Positions 25,150 to 35,686 of a stretch of 35,901 bases of DNA are shown here, piece after piece. The position numbers and the translations under genes are program-made. Positions within the stretch are counted from its first letter, which is position 1. Each line of letters begins with the position of its first letter. The notes under the pieces were generated by a model that was not told the DNA's origin, searched no databases, and worked only from the letters and a program-made list of their open reading frames with translations. Source of the stretch: CBDUXT01 sp965371245 (GTDB lineage Bacteria; Planctomycetota; Phycisphaerae; UBA1845); contig CBDUXT010000064.1 of the NCBI GenBank assembly GCA_965371245.1, forward strand, positions 1-35,901, read 5' to 3'.

Positions 25150-25207
25150 TAGCAGCCTGTTGAAAAAGTGTGGCACCAGAGAACCAGCTCTGTCCAACAG
25201 GCTGCTA
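25150..25207 (-). repeat. R3 repeat between speD and speE; supplies the speD stop
   Basis: Perfect 13-bp outer arms TAGCAGCCTGTTG (25150-25162) and CAACAGGCTGCTA (25195-25207), with an AGAG-CTCT inner pair. It fills almost all of the speD-speE gap, ending 16 bases from the speE ATG. The terminal TAG on the minus strand (25207-25205) is the speD stop codon. Confidence 0.85.
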
Positions 25208-25621
25208 GCGAAGAGCTGGCGAGATCGGTTGGCGTGCTCTGCCAACGGGTTCGTCGATTGACGCGGGCGATGTCACCTCGATCCCGCGTACGAGCTTTCT
25301 GACCGAGTGCCGCCGTGCCCGGAACGCCTGCACGAGGTAGTCGCACGCCTTCTCGGCGCTGGCCCGGTCGCCGCAGGTGAAGACGTCGGCCGCCACATAG
25401 CCGCACTCAGGCCATGTATGCACCGCGATGTGCGATTCCGCGATCAGCGCCAGCGCGGTTACGCCTTGCGGGTGAAAATGGTGGGACACCTCGCCGAGGA
25501 GGGTGGCCATGCCCTGGTTGACAGCCTGGCGCACGATTCTCACCACGGCCGACTCGTCGTTGAGCAGGCCCGCCGGGCAGTCGTACAACTCGGCGATGCA
25601 ATGGATTCCGTTTGCTTCCAA
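25205..25621 (-). CDS. speD: S-adenosylmethionine decarboxylase proenzyme
   Basis: 138 residues. The proenzyme cleaves itself to form a pyruvoyl cofactor and then makes decarboxylated SAM, the aminopropyl donor for speE. The TTG start at 25621 is supported by GGAG seven bases upstream. The cleavage site is AESHIAVH, between Glu62 and Ser63; His68 and Cys83 (in VAADVFTCG) fall at the same numbers as in the Thermotoga maritima enzyme as I recall it, which fits the small bacterial 1B class. The C-terminal 25 residues (GIEVTSPASIDEPVGRARQ...) extend past the normal end and run up to the R3 repeat, which provides the TAG stop. Confidence 0.93.
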   Translation of the reverse strand: MEANGIHCIAELYDCPAGLLNDESAVVRIVRQAVNQGMATLLGEVSHHFHPQGVTALALIAESHIAVHTWPECGYVAADVFTCGDRASAEKACDYLVQAFRARRHSVRKLVRGIEVTSPASIDEPVGRARQPISPALR

Positions 25622-25857
25622 GTGTGTGCTCCGAAACCGCGCCGCGTCCTGGACCCCGCGCCATGCTTGTTGGATCGGTCAGACCCAACACGGGTCCGCT
25701 TGCCCGTTCGGTTCCGTTTCAGGAGCGGCTCCTTGGGGCGACCCGAATGCCGCCTCGGGACGGCTCGCCGATCGATCGGGGCCACCTTATACCCACGGCA
25801 CCGCGCGGTCGTCAACGCGCCGGCAGGGAAACTTTGGCGGTTGCGGGCTAGCGTTCC

Positions 25858-25891
25858 TGGTTCGCTTCCGAGCCGCAACCGTCAGGGAGGG
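25858..25891. repeat. R4-related repeat
   Basis: Reads TGGTTCGCTTCCGAGCCGC, AACCGTCAGGGAGGG, the inverted counterpart of 16453-16482 (GCTCCCTGACGGTCGCGGCTCGGA). In non-coding DNA upstream of speD; no gene is seen in 25622-26060. Confidence 0.6.
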
Positions 25892-25959
25892 TCTTGCTAC
25901 GAAGCGTCGGACCACTTCCAAACGGGTCGGTGACACTTTCGGCGGGATGGGTAGGCCAG

Positions 25960-26030
25960 TCAGAGCCGCAGGCGCCAGCCTGCGGACACCTTCTTCAGAA
26001 ATGACGCCGGGCTCGCGCCCGGTACTCTGA
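25960..26030. repeat. R2 repeat
   Basis: The most complete R2: TCAGAGCCGCAGGCGCCAGC, CTGCGGACACC, a centre, then CCGGGCTCGCGCCCGGTACT and CTGA. Ends pair as TCAGAG/CTCTGA; each half contains its own hairpin (GCAGGCGCCAGCCTGC; CCGGGCTCGCGCCCGG). Confidence 0.8.
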
Positions 26031-26060
26031 AGACTGCACAACGTGGATTCTGACAGGCAA

Positions 26061-26106
26061 CACTCCCGTGCGTGCGCGGCTCGGGAAGAGACCTCTGATG
26101 CACGCT

Positions 26107-26109
<3 letters not shown>
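26061..26109 (-). repeat. R4 repeat; its first bases are the stop codon of the thioredoxin-domain gene
   Basis: On the minus strand: TAGAGCGTGCATCAGAGG, T, CTCTTCCCGAGCCGCG, then a CACGCACGGGAGTG tail. It aligns with 7005-7053 over about 50 bases with roughly 70% identity by eye. The TAG at 26109-26107 ends the upstream gene. Confidence 0.7.
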
Positions 26110-28287
<2,178 letters not shown>

Positions 28288-28407
28288 GTGCCGGATGGTA
28301 GCCGATCATTAGCCGAGCGGCTAGGATCATCTCGCAATGGGGCGGTGTACGGATGGAGGGAAACGCGCAAGCGTTAGCGGCATCTGCGGTGGAAGGTGTG
28401 CGCCCCA

Positions 28408-28476
28408 TCAGAGCCGTGGGCGCCAGCCCGCGGACCCCCGCGTCGGCATGTCGTCGCGTTCGCGCCCGATGCTTTG
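28408..28476. repeat. R2 repeat, diverged
   Basis: TCAGAGCCGTGGGCGCCAGC, CCGCGGAC, a centre, then GTTCGCGCCCGATGCTTTG. The left arm is close to the copies at 19803 and 25960; the right arm has decayed. Confidence 0.65.
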
Positions 28477-28515
28477 TCCGTTGCGCCGACCCGTCTCAGC
28501 AACGCCGGCGGGCGG

Positions 28516-28743
28516 CTACCTCGGCCAGGTACACCACGACTTCCCGGAAGGGTCAATATGGACCAGCACGGAGAAGTCTTTCCCCAAGACGAACGCTTTC
28601 ACCTCGTCGGAGCTGCGCCAGCCGCGTGTTCGGTTCACGTATTCGCCGTTTTCGTACAGTTCAACGCGGTAGCGGAGCCGGCCGACATCCACCCAGACCT
28701 CGGCCGATCCACCGGGTTGGGTCTTGCGAAAGCGTTTTTGCAT
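28516..28743 (-). CDS. Small hypothetical protein
   Basis: 75 codons: EVWVDVGRLRYRVELYENGE, then NRTRGWRSSDEVKAFVLG and KDFSVLVHIDPSGKSWC. The alternation suggests a small beta-rich protein, and the codon choice resembles that of genes. No strong ribosome site precedes the ATG and I recognise no family. It could be a real short gene or the end of a decayed one. Stop is TAG. Confidence 0.35.
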   Translation of the reverse strand: MQKRFRKTQPGGSAEVWVDVGRLRYRVELYENGEYVNRTRGWRSSDEVKAFVLGKDFSVLVHIDPSGKSWCTWPR

Positions 28744-28878
28744 CGATCCATGAGCCTCACGATGGTCTTTCCCGGAAAGTGGTCAGAGTCCGTCCGCCAA
28801 GGCGGAGGCGCTCACCCGTTAACGTTATCGGAAGGTCTGACGGAGCATCTGAATTAGCCCCGCGCTCGTCCCGATCAT

Positions 28879-28979
28879 CCCTGCCGGGGCTTGATGGCAC
28901 CACGGATCAGAGTTCGCGCCGGGAGCCATCGATCTCTGTGTTCCGAGCCGGGTTCGTACAGAGAGCCCCCCCGGCAGGG
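28879..28979. ncRNA. Structured element: perfect three-way junction
   Basis: The outer arms CCCTGCCGGGG (28879-28889) and CCCCGGCAGGG (28969-28979) pair over 11 bases without mismatch. Inside them two separate stems form: GATGGC (28893-28898) with GCCATC (28925-28930), and TCTCTGT (28933-28939) with ACAGAGA (28958-28964). Little unpaired sequence remains at the junction. It lies 13 bases before a strong promoter. Whether it is transcribed is unknown; it could equally be a DNA-level element such as a mobile-element end. Confidence 0.45.
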
Positions 28980-28992
28980 TGGATGCTTCTTG

Positions 28993-29021
28993 TTGATATG
29001 ACCTGGCGAGGGACCTATAAG
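28993..29021 (+). promoter_or_regulatory. Strong sigma70-type promoter
   Basis: TTGATA at 28993-28998 and TATAAG at 29016-29021, each five of six to consensus, separated by exactly 17 bases. It points to the ATG at 29106, which has GGAGAG about 5 bases upstream. It is the best consensus promoter I see in the window. Confidence 0.6.
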
Positions 29022-29105
29022 TAAGTAATGGGCCCGGCAGCGTCCGGAGAAACTGCATCTGATTCGGCGAGGTCGATGCTCGAGCGTGTGGTCTGGAGAG
29101 ACACC

Positions 29106-29705
29106 ATGAATCGACGAACAATTCTTGCAGGCTTGATCGGTTGTTTGTGCTTCGGGGCGGGGCTGCAAACGGCGGTGGCTGGCCCCGTACTGATCGGAGG
29201 GAGCCCCGATGGGATTATTTACGACGTCGATCCAGCGACCGGGCTGGCGAGCAATCCGCGGGACACCGGTATTAGTGGACTCCGTGGGCTAGCGTTCTCG
29301 CCCGGTGGCGTTCTATATGCCCGAACAGGAAGCTCTACGGGTGGGGACCAACCTAATTCTCTCATCAGTTCAGTAGGTCGCGTCATCGACCCGGCACCTC
29401 CCGAGCGTGACATTCGGATCTGTCCCCATCATTCCATTGCAGTGGAAGCCACAGCTACGCACTGTGCGGGACTCGCCGTCTGGTCAGCGCCTATACAATA
29501 CCGATTCTCCACGCAGTCGAACAATGCCGCGTCGATGACCCGACCTACGCGCCTGCATCAAACCCTCCGTCGCCTTGCCGTGGACCGTCGTCGATGCCAT
29601 GGGTGTTGGAATACACGCACACGTGCGCCAGCGCAAGTTGCCCATCTCAATACTCTTGCCACTGCCTTGGTATTGCAGACGGCTGACCTGTTACCTACAA
29701 TGTGA
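29106..29705 (+). pseudogene. Secreted protein of the PEP-CTERM-associated type, decayed after residue 85
   Basis: It begins like a typical exported planctomycete protein: signal peptide MNRRTILAGLIGCLCFGAGL ending QTAVAGP, then IGGSPDGIIYDVDPATGLAS and SGLRGLAFSPGGVLYARTG, a propeller-like start. After SLISSVG (about 29360) the sequence becomes Arg- and Thr-rich without pattern, and no propeller blades or sorting signal follow, although the frame stays open to 29705. The promoter and ribosome site are intact. Its 3' end overlaps the convergent M24-like gene by 11 bases. Probably a gene cut by deletion. Confidence 0.55.
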
Positions 29706-31152
29706 GCCAGCACCATTCCTTGGTATAGGGCACGCGGCTCATGCGATAGCCGGACTTGGTGGCCACCACGATCGTGTTGCTCCAGTTGAACCCGCACTGG
29801 TTCTCGGGATCGTACAGCCCCGGCTCTTCGGAGAAGCACATGTTGCGTGCGAGCATGGTGTAGTCGCCCAGCGCGATGTAGGGCGGCTGGTGTCCCTCCA
29901 CGCCCGCGCCGTGGGCCGGGCGATGGTAGACGTACTTGTGAACGCCGTTGGCAACCTGGTACTTGTGGATTTTGTAAGCCACCGACGAGCAGGTCACGCC
30001 TTCCCAGGATAGCTCCAACTGCATGTCACAGCAGTGCTTGGAGACCTCCCAGAGCTTCCGCATGTGCGGGTCGAACTTGCCGGCGCGGTCGGCGATGATG
30101 AAGGCCCGGTAGTTCTCGTGCCCGTAGCCGCCGATGCGACAGCCGCCGGAAATCTGAAGGGCCATGTTCCGACCGATCCGGTTGTAGTAGGGCTGGTTGG
30201 GGTGCGGGTAGCCGGTCACGGGGCCGACGCGCACGCCGAGCCCGATGCCGCTGCGCACGCCGTGATGCGGCTTGCCGCCGGCTAAGTTGAGGTCGGAGTA
30301 GAGCTGGTCGTTGATCCACAGCTCGGTGGCCATCTTCACTTCATAGTCGGTCACGTCGGTTCCATGCGTGAGGATGTAATCGCGCGCGAAGGCGTGGGCG
30401 CGATCGAAGTAGGTGTACGCGCGGCGCCACAGGGCGAGCTCTTCCGGCGTCTTGACCATGCGCATGTCCATCAGCGTTTGGGAGACATCGACCCACTCGA
30501 CGTCCGGAAGAATCTTCCGGGCCTTGGCGATCTGCGAGGGATAGAGTTCGCCGTCCAGGCCGATTTTCTTGCCCGTTACGCCGTGCTCTTTGATGCCTTC
30601 GAGCATGAACTTGAACAGGTCGACCTTCTCGCCCTGTTGCACCTTGCCCTCGTGCGGGAACGCGCCGTCGGCATGATGGAAGTCGAAGTACATCCGACCG
30701 CCGCCGAACCACCAGCTTCGCACCAGGTCGCGGTCGAGCGCGGGATAGAAGTACCAGGGGTCGGCGTCGCCGGTGTTCATGAAGACGGACTGGGGACGTT
30801 CGGTCGTCGAGTGCCAGTATCCTGTCAGGTAGGTGATGTTCAGCGGCTTACGAACCAGGAAGGCCTCGATCCCGTCTTGTGCCAGAAGGTTCTTGAAGCG
30901 TTTGACGGTTCGTTTGTTCCATTCAAGCGGCAGGCGGTCGAAGGTCGCAGGGTTCGGCGGGCCCTCTTCGCCGGGCGTCGGCTTGAGGAACTGGGCTTCG
31001 CTGGCGCCCGTCGCTTCGCGTCCCACCGCTTCGGTCATGGAACCCGAACCGCCGGGTTGCATGGCGGCCACCCTATCCAAACGCGAGAGAAACCCGCCGC
31101 CCAGTAACGCCAACGTGCCGCCAGAGAGTACTTTCCGCCGAGTCGCATCCAT
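29695..31152 (-). CDS. Tat-exported M24-like (creatinase/aminopeptidase P fold) protein
   Basis: 485 residues from the ATG at 31152, which has GGAGG six bases upstream; a second ATG at 31158 abuts that site. The N-terminus TRRKVLSGGTLALLGGGFL is a twin-arginine signal. Residues about 75-235 are a creatinase-type N-terminal domain (GIEAFLVRKPLNITYLTGYW); the rest is the pita-bread M24 fold. Of the five metal ligands of aminopeptidase P, the His (AHGAGVEGHQ) and one Glu (CFSEEPGLY) are present; the first Asp appears as Ser (QISGGC), the second as Glu (GYGHENYR), and the last Glu is replaced in GFNWSNTIVV. So it may be metal-free like creatinase, or a pseudo-enzyme. Substrate unknown. Stop is TAG. 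Confidence 0.82.
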   Translation of the reverse strand: MDATRRKVLSGGTLALLGGGFLSRLDRVAAMQPGGSGSMTEAVGREATGASEAQFLKPTPGEEGPPNPATFDRLPLEWNKRTVKRFKNLLAQDGIEAFLVRKPLNITYLTGYWHSTTERPQSVFMNTGDADPWYFYPALDRDLVRSWWFGGGRMYFDFHHADGAFPHEGKVQQGEKVDLFKFMLEGIKEHGVTGKKIGLDGELYPSQIAKARKILPDVEWVDVSQTLMDMRMVKTPEELALWRRAYTYFDRAHAFARDYILTHGTDVTDYEVKMATELWINDQLYSDLNLAGGKPHHGVRSGIGLGVRVGPVTGYPHPNQPYYNRIGRNMALQISGGCRIGGYGHENYRAFIIADRAGKFDPHMRKLWEVSKHCCDMQLELSWEGVTCSSVAYKIHKYQVANGVHKYVYHRPAHGAGVEGHQPPYIALGDYTMLARNMCFSEEPGLYDPENQCGFNWSNTIVVATKSGYRMSRVPYTKEWCWLTL

Positions 31153-31427
31153 ATCCATCCTCCGGAACTGAAAGGTCGTCGAGGGGCGACAGGCTCGGCC
31201 AAGAGCGTCCGGCGCCCCGAGGCCCTATCTTTTCAGAGGGCACCGGGCGCTGCAAGTGTCGATCACGGCCCAAAGAGCGGCGCTGGGTCGATGATGGCTG
31301 GGCGGCCTGTACCGGTGGTCTCCTGCGAGGACCGGTATTGACTATAAGGGGGCGTTTTGGCAAACTAGGGAAACAACGTAGCTCGGACCGCCTGTTTCAC
31401 GCCTCACTATTCGAAGGAAGCTGGGTC

Positions 31428-34400
31428 ATGAAAACTTCACCCCGATTCACTCTAATGCTTTTGTCGCTGTCCACAATCGTTGTTTTCACAGGCGCCGGCG
31501 GCCCGTCGATGGGCGAAGAGCTAGCCGCCGGATACGACGAGGCGCTGTTCAACCAGATGAAGTGGCGCAACATCGGCCCCACCCGCGGCGGGCGTTCAGT
31601 GGCCGTCGTCGGCGTGCCGAGCCAACCCCTCGTCTATTACATGGGCGGCACGGGCGGCGGGGTGTGGAAGACCGAAGACGCCGGTCAGTCCTGGCGTTCG
31701 ATCTCCGACGGGTTCTTCAAGACCGGTTCCGTTGGTGCCATCGCGGTGGCAGACTCCGATCCGAACGTGATCTACGCCGGGATGGGCGAGGCGTGCGTTC
31801 GCGGAAACTTCTCGCACGGCGATGGCGTGTATAAGTCCGAGGATGCGGGCAAGACCTGGAAGCACGTCGGCTTGGCCGACTCACGACAGATCGGGCGGAT
31901 CAGAGTTCATCCGCAGAACGCGGACCTTGTGTACGTGGCCGCGCTGGGGCATGTCTTTGGACCGAGCGAGCAACGGGGCATCTTCCGATCCAAAGACGGC
32001 GGCGAGACGTGGGATCGCATTCTTTACGTCGATGACCACACCGGGGCGGTGGACCTGGCGATGGACGCGACCAACGCCCGCGTGATGTACGCCGGGTTCT
32101 GGCAGGTCAGCCGGACGCCATACAGCCTGGAAAGCGGCGGACCGGGCAGCGGTGTCTACAAGACGACCGACGGCGGTGACACATGGACGGCACTTGAGAA
32201 GGGCTTGCCCAAGGGAATCAAGGGTCGCATCGGGGTGGCCGTCTCTCCCGTGAAGCCCGATCGGGTCTGGGCCATCGTTGAGGCGGACGACGGCGGCATC
32301 TTTCGATCAGACAACGGCGGCGAATCGTTTCGGCGTCTGACGGACGACCGGCGCTGGCGGCAGCGTGCGTGGTACTACACGCACATCTATGCGGACACGC
32401 AGGACGCGGATACGGTGTACGTCCTCAACACGGCCTTGGGTAAATCCACGGACGGCGGTCGCACCTACACGAACATCCGCGTGCCGCATGGCGATAACCA
32501 CGATCTCTGGATCGCCCCGGGCAACAACCAACGAATGATCAACGCCAACGACGGCGGCGCGAACGTCACCTTCAACGGGGGGGCAAGCTGGACGGCCCAG
32601 GACGGTCAACCGACGGCCCAGTTCTACCATGTCATCACCGACAACCAGTTCCCCTATCGTGTATTCGGCGCCCAGCAGGACAACAGCACGGTCTCCATCT
32701 CCAGCCGGGCGTCGGCGAATCGGCGGACACCGTTCTATTCCGTCGGCGGCGGAGAGAGCGGCTACATCGCACCCCATCCCGAAAACACGAACATCGTCTA
32801 CGCCGGGAGCTACGGCGGGTACCTGACGCGCTACGACCACGGCACAGGGCTCTCGCGAAACATCGCCGTCTGGCCCGACAATCCGATGGGCTGGGGCGCC
32901 GCCAAGCTGAAGTACCGATTCCAATGGACTTTCCCCATCGTCATTTCGCCGCACGACCCCGAGACGGTGTACGCGGCCGGCAATGTTCTGTTCAAGACGA
33001 CCAACGGCGGGCAGAGCTGGGAGCCAATCAGCCCGGATCTGACGACCAACGACAAGACAAAGCAGGGACCGTCCGGCGGATCCATCACACACGACAACAC
33101 CAGCGTCGAGTACTACTGCACGATTTTCGCGCTGGCCGAGTCGCCCCACGAGGCGGGCGTGATCTGGGTCGGCTCGGACGACGGGCTGGTCCACATCACA
33201 CGCGACGGCGGGACGACGTGGGACAACGTCACGCCGCTCGATCTTCCCAAGTGGGCATCGATCAGCCAGATCGACATTTCCGCACACGACCCGGCCACCT
33301 GCTATCTCGCGGTCAACGCCTACAAGAGTGACGACTTCTCACCGTACATCTTCAAGACAGACGACTACGGCAAGAGCTGGACGACCATCATCGACGGCAT
33401 CAAGAAGGACGCCTTCGTCCGCGTGGTTCGCGAGGATCCCGCCCGAAAGGGGCTGCTCTACGCCGGGACCGAGACCGGGGCCTACGTTTCGTTTGACGAC
33501 GGCGCCCACTGGCAGCCGCTGCAGCTCAACCTGCCGGTCGTGCCCATCACCGACATGGTCGTCAAGGACAACGACCTCGTGGCAGCCACCCAGGGACGAG
33601 CCTTCTGGATTCTTGACGACCTGACGCACCTGCACCAGCTTAACGAAGCGACTGCCTCGGCCGATGCCCATCTGTTCGCGCCGGGTGTCGTCCACATGTC
33701 GCTCGATCGCGGCGTGCCCATCGACTACTACCTGGCGGAAGAGCCGGAGGGTGACCTGGCGCTCGACATCCTGGACAGCGAGGGCGAGGTCATCAAGAGC
33801 TTCAAGCGCAAGAAGGACGACGAAAAGGAAGAGGCGGCGCCGGCGCGACCGTCGCGGTTCGGCCCCGCGGGCAGCCGCAACGCGCCCGCGGACAAGGGCA
33901 TGAACCGGTTCACCTGGAACACGCGATACGACGACGCCACCGAGGTGAAGGGCGCGGTCATGTGGGGCGGAAGTATACGCGGACCCTCGGCGCCGCCGGG
34001 TGAATACCAGGCGCGCCTGACGATCGGGGAAACCGTGCTTACCACCGAGTTTACGCTGGGCATGGACCCCCGCGCCGAGGCCACCAAGGAGGATCTGCAA
34101 TCCCGGTTCGAACTTCTCATCGAGGTCCGCGATCGCCTCAGCGAAGCTCACGACGCCATCAACACGATCCGCAAAATCAAGAAGCAGGCCAAGGACGCCG
34201 GCAAACGGGTCAAGGCATACAACGACAGCGACGAGGTGGCGGAAGCCGCCAAGGCGCTGGGCAAGAAGCTCACGGTCATCGAGGAAGAGTTGATCCAGAC
34301 CAAGTCGAAGAGCGGACAGGACCCGCTCAACTTCCCGATCAAGCTCAACAACAAGATCGCCGCCGTACTTGGGTTGGCGGGTCGTGGCGATTTCGTTCCC

Positions 34401-34556
34401 ACGGAGCAGATCCATAGCGTGTTCGATGATCTCTCCGAGCAGCTCCGGGTCCAGCTTGACGCCTTTCAGGATATCCTGGATTCAGACATCTCGCACTTCA
34501 ACGACCTCGTACGCGCTCAGGACGTGCCGGCCATCTTCGTCAAAAGCGACGAGTAG
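31428..34556 (+). CDS. Secreted sortilin/VPS10-like Asp-box propeller protein
   Basis: 1042 residues from the ATG at 31428 (GGAAG seven bases upstream); earlier in-frame codons lack a site and precede the signal peptide (FTLMLLSLSTIVVFTGAGG). Residues about 45-790 are two successive propellers with about ten Asp boxes, for example TEDAGQSW, SEDAGKTW, SKDGGETW, TTDGGDTW, STDGGRTY, TTNGGQSW, TRDGGTTW. Then comes a beta domain with a charged KRKKDDEKEEAAP linker and a helical C-terminal region rich in Lys and Glu (about 890-1042) that may form coiled coil. Similar proteins are numerous in Acidobacteria and Planctomycetes and are labelled 'glycosyl hydrolase BNR', without proven activity. The stop TAG is the beginning of a repeat of the R1 type. 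Confidence 0.88.
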   Translation: MKTSPRFTLMLLSLSTIVVFTGAGGPSMGEELAAGYDEALFNQMKWRNIGPTRGGRSVAVVGVPSQPLVYYMGGTGGGVWKTEDAGQSWRSISDGFFKTGSVGAIAVADSDPNVIYAGMGEACVRGNFSHGDGVYKSEDAGKTWKHVGLADSRQIGRIRVHPQNADLVYVAALGHVFGPSEQRGIFRSKDGGETWDRILYVDDHTGAVDLAMDATNARVMYAGFWQVSRTPYSLESGGPGSGVYKTTDGGDTWTALEKGLPKGIKGRIGVAVSPVKPDRVWAIVEADDGGIFRSDNGGESFRRLTDDRRWRQRAWYYTHIYADTQDADTVYVLNTALGKSTDGGRTYTNIRVPHGDNHDLWIAPGNNQRMINANDGGANVTFNGGASWTAQDGQPTAQFYHVITDNQFPYRVFGAQQDNSTVSISSRASANRRTPFYSVGGGESGYIAPHPENTNIVYAGSYGGYLTRYDHGTGLSRNIAVWPDNPMGWGAAKLKYRFQWTFPIVISPHDPETVYAAGNVLFKTTNGGQSWEPISPDLTTNDKTKQGPSGGSITHDNTSVEYYCTIFALAESPHEAGVIWVGSDDGLVHITRDGGTTWDNVTPLDLPKWASISQIDISAHDPATCYLAVNAYKSDDFSPYIFKTDDYGKSWTTIIDGIKKDAFVRVVREDPARKGLLYAGTETGAYVSFDDGAHWQPLQLNLPVVPITDMVVKDNDLVAATQGRAFWILDDLTHLHQLNEATASADAHLFAPGVVHMSLDRGVPIDYYLAEEPEGDLALDILDSEGEVIKSFKRKKDDEKEEAAPARPSRFGPAGSRNAPADKGMNRFTWNTRYDDATEVKGAVMWGGSIRGPSAPPGEYQARLTIGETVLTTEFTLGMDPRAEATKEDLQSRFELLIEVRDRLSEAHDAINTIRKIKKQAKDAGKRVKAYNDSDEVAEAAKALGKKLTVIEEELIQTKSKSGQDPLNFPIKLNNKIAAVLGLAGRGDFVPTEQIHSVFDDLSEQLRVQLDAFQDILDSDISHFNDLVRAQDVPAIFVKSDE

Positions 34557-34685
34557 GGCGGACAATAGCCGGGTGCATGACACAATCGGCGGGGGTTTTC
34601 AGAGCACAGGGCGCGAGCCCTGTAGGGCGGGTTTCACCCGCCGCAACCTTACCCCTCTCCCCGAGGCGGGTGGAACCCGCCCTAC
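34554..34685. repeat. Composite R1 half - R2 - R1 full repeat
   Basis: 34554-34570 (TAGGGCGGACAATAGCC) is an R1-like half whose TAG is the stop of the propeller gene. 34571-34622 matches the minus-strand R2 end at 11160-11210 (GGGTGCATGAC, AATCGGCGGG, TTTTCAGAGCAC, GGGCGCGAGCCCTG). 34623-34685 is an R1 with arms TAGGGCGGGTTTCACCCGCC and GGCGGGTGGAACCCGCCCTA around AACCTTACCCCTCTCCCCGA. The elements have nested or joined end to end. Confidence 0.8.
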
Positions 34686-34759
34686 ATGGCTGTTTTTCCT
34701 TTAACCGCGTTCACCTGACATCCGAAGAAGAGGTGTACCGTCCTTTGGTGAGGCACGCG

Positions 34760-35686
34760 ATGTCCGCAGGCGATTCCATTCAAGACAACGCAGCTGCCAA
34801 CCCCGCGCTTGGAATTCGCGACCGTCTCGTCGATCTGCCCTCCGGGTTCGCTCACGCATGGCGCGAAGTGGCAGGACAACGCAAGTCCAACGAATCGGAT
34901 GGTGATTCTTTCTCTCGAATCACGGAGCAGCGTCGTCAATGGGCGTTGAGACCTGTCTTGCGCATGGTCTATCAGGATGGTTTTCGACGAATCGTAGAAC
35001 AGCTCAAGCGCGATGAATCAGGTAGTATTGGCAAGTCCATTGAGCTTGGCTGTGGCGGCGGCTTCTTCAAGGAGTACTTCCCTGAAATTGAAGCCACGGA
35101 CGTCATGTTAACCCCCTGGGCCGATCGTGTCGCAGATGCGCAACATCTGCCGTACGCCGACGCATCTCTTCGTAACATCGTCATGTTTGACGTGCAGCAC
35201 CACATTGCTAATCTGCCGTCCTTCTTCGATTGCCTGTCACGCGCCCTTGAACCAGCCGGACGCATCATTCTACTCGAGCCCTTCGTTTCTCCACTGAGCA
35301 GATTCGTGTACAAGCGCTTTCACCGTGAACCGTATGAGGTCGATGGCAATCCATTTCTTTGGGAACATCATCTCAGTGCGGAGCCGATGGATGGTAACAA
35401 TGGAGTGTCCAGGGCAGTGTTCTTCACGCGGCGCGGACTGTCTGAGTTCAAGAGGCGTTGGCCGCATCTGTTGATCCTCAAACGACAGCGCATGTCGTTG
35501 TTCGCATATCCGATGTCGGGCGGATTCTCCGGACCGGTATTGCTCCCCCACGCGCTGGCACCTGCGGTGCTGCGGATCGAGCGCTATCTGGAGAACATTC
35601 TGGGTTGGTTCGCGGCCTATCGCTGTCTGGTCGTATTACAGAAACAGCCGCGTAGCGCGGGCAATAGCCCGCCCCCAGCGTCTTAG
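34760..35686 (+). CDS. Class I SAM-dependent methyltransferase
   Basis: 308 residues from the ATG at 34760, with GTGAGG six bases upstream; the frame upstream crosses an R1 repeat and is not coding. The SAM-binding fold is at residues about 85-200: SIELGCGGGFFKEYFPEIEA (motif I), TDVMLTPWADRVADAQHLPY, NIVMFDVQHHIANLPSFFD, LEPAGRIILLEPFVSPLSRF. The C-terminal half has a region typical of methyltransferases found near polysaccharide and lipid-modification genes (YKRFHREPYEVDGNPFLWE). Target unknown. GC is lower than in the propeller gene before it. The last 12 residues (PRSAGNSPPPAS) are translated from an R1 half-repeat, and the TAG stop overlaps the TAA of the convergent thiolase fragment. 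Confidence 0.85.
   Translation: MSAGDSIQDNAAANPALGIRDRLVDLPSGFAHAWREVAGQRKSNESDGDSFSRITEQRRQWALRPVLRMVYQDGFRRIVEQLKRDESGSIGKSIELGCGGGFFKEYFPEIEATDVMLTPWADRVADAQHLPYADASLRNIVMFDVQHHIANLPSFFDCLSRALEPAGRIILLEPFVSPLSRFVYKRFHREPYEVDGNPFLWEHHLSAEPMDGNNGVSRAVFFTRRGLSEFKRRWPHLLILKRQRMSLFAYPMSGGFSGPVLLPHALAPAVLRIERYLENILGWFAAYRCLVVLQKQPRSAGNSPPPAS
35651..35676. repeat. R1 half-repeat inside the methyltransferase 3' end
   Basis: CGTAGCGCGGGCAATAGCCC followed by GCCCCC, the right arm of R1, in frame within the methyltransferase gene. Confidence 0.75.

Noticed and set aside
25134..25406. N-terminal extension of spermidine synthase by 91 codons
   Set aside because: It passes through the R3 repeat and the speD gene in another frame; a ribosome site and family start fit the ATG at 25133.
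28353..29024. 223-codon plus-strand frame, Arg- and Ser-rich
   Set aside because: No codon bias or recognisable domain; it crosses an R2 repeat and the three-way-junction element.
31309..31347. Operator or promoter in the gap between the M24-like and propeller genes
   Set aside because: An imperfect ACCGGT-ended palindrome and a TTGACT box are present, but no acceptable -10 box lies at the right distance.
34577..34759. N-terminal extension of the methyltransferase
   Set aside because: It translates R2 and R1 repeat sequence; a ribosome site precedes the ATG at 34760.
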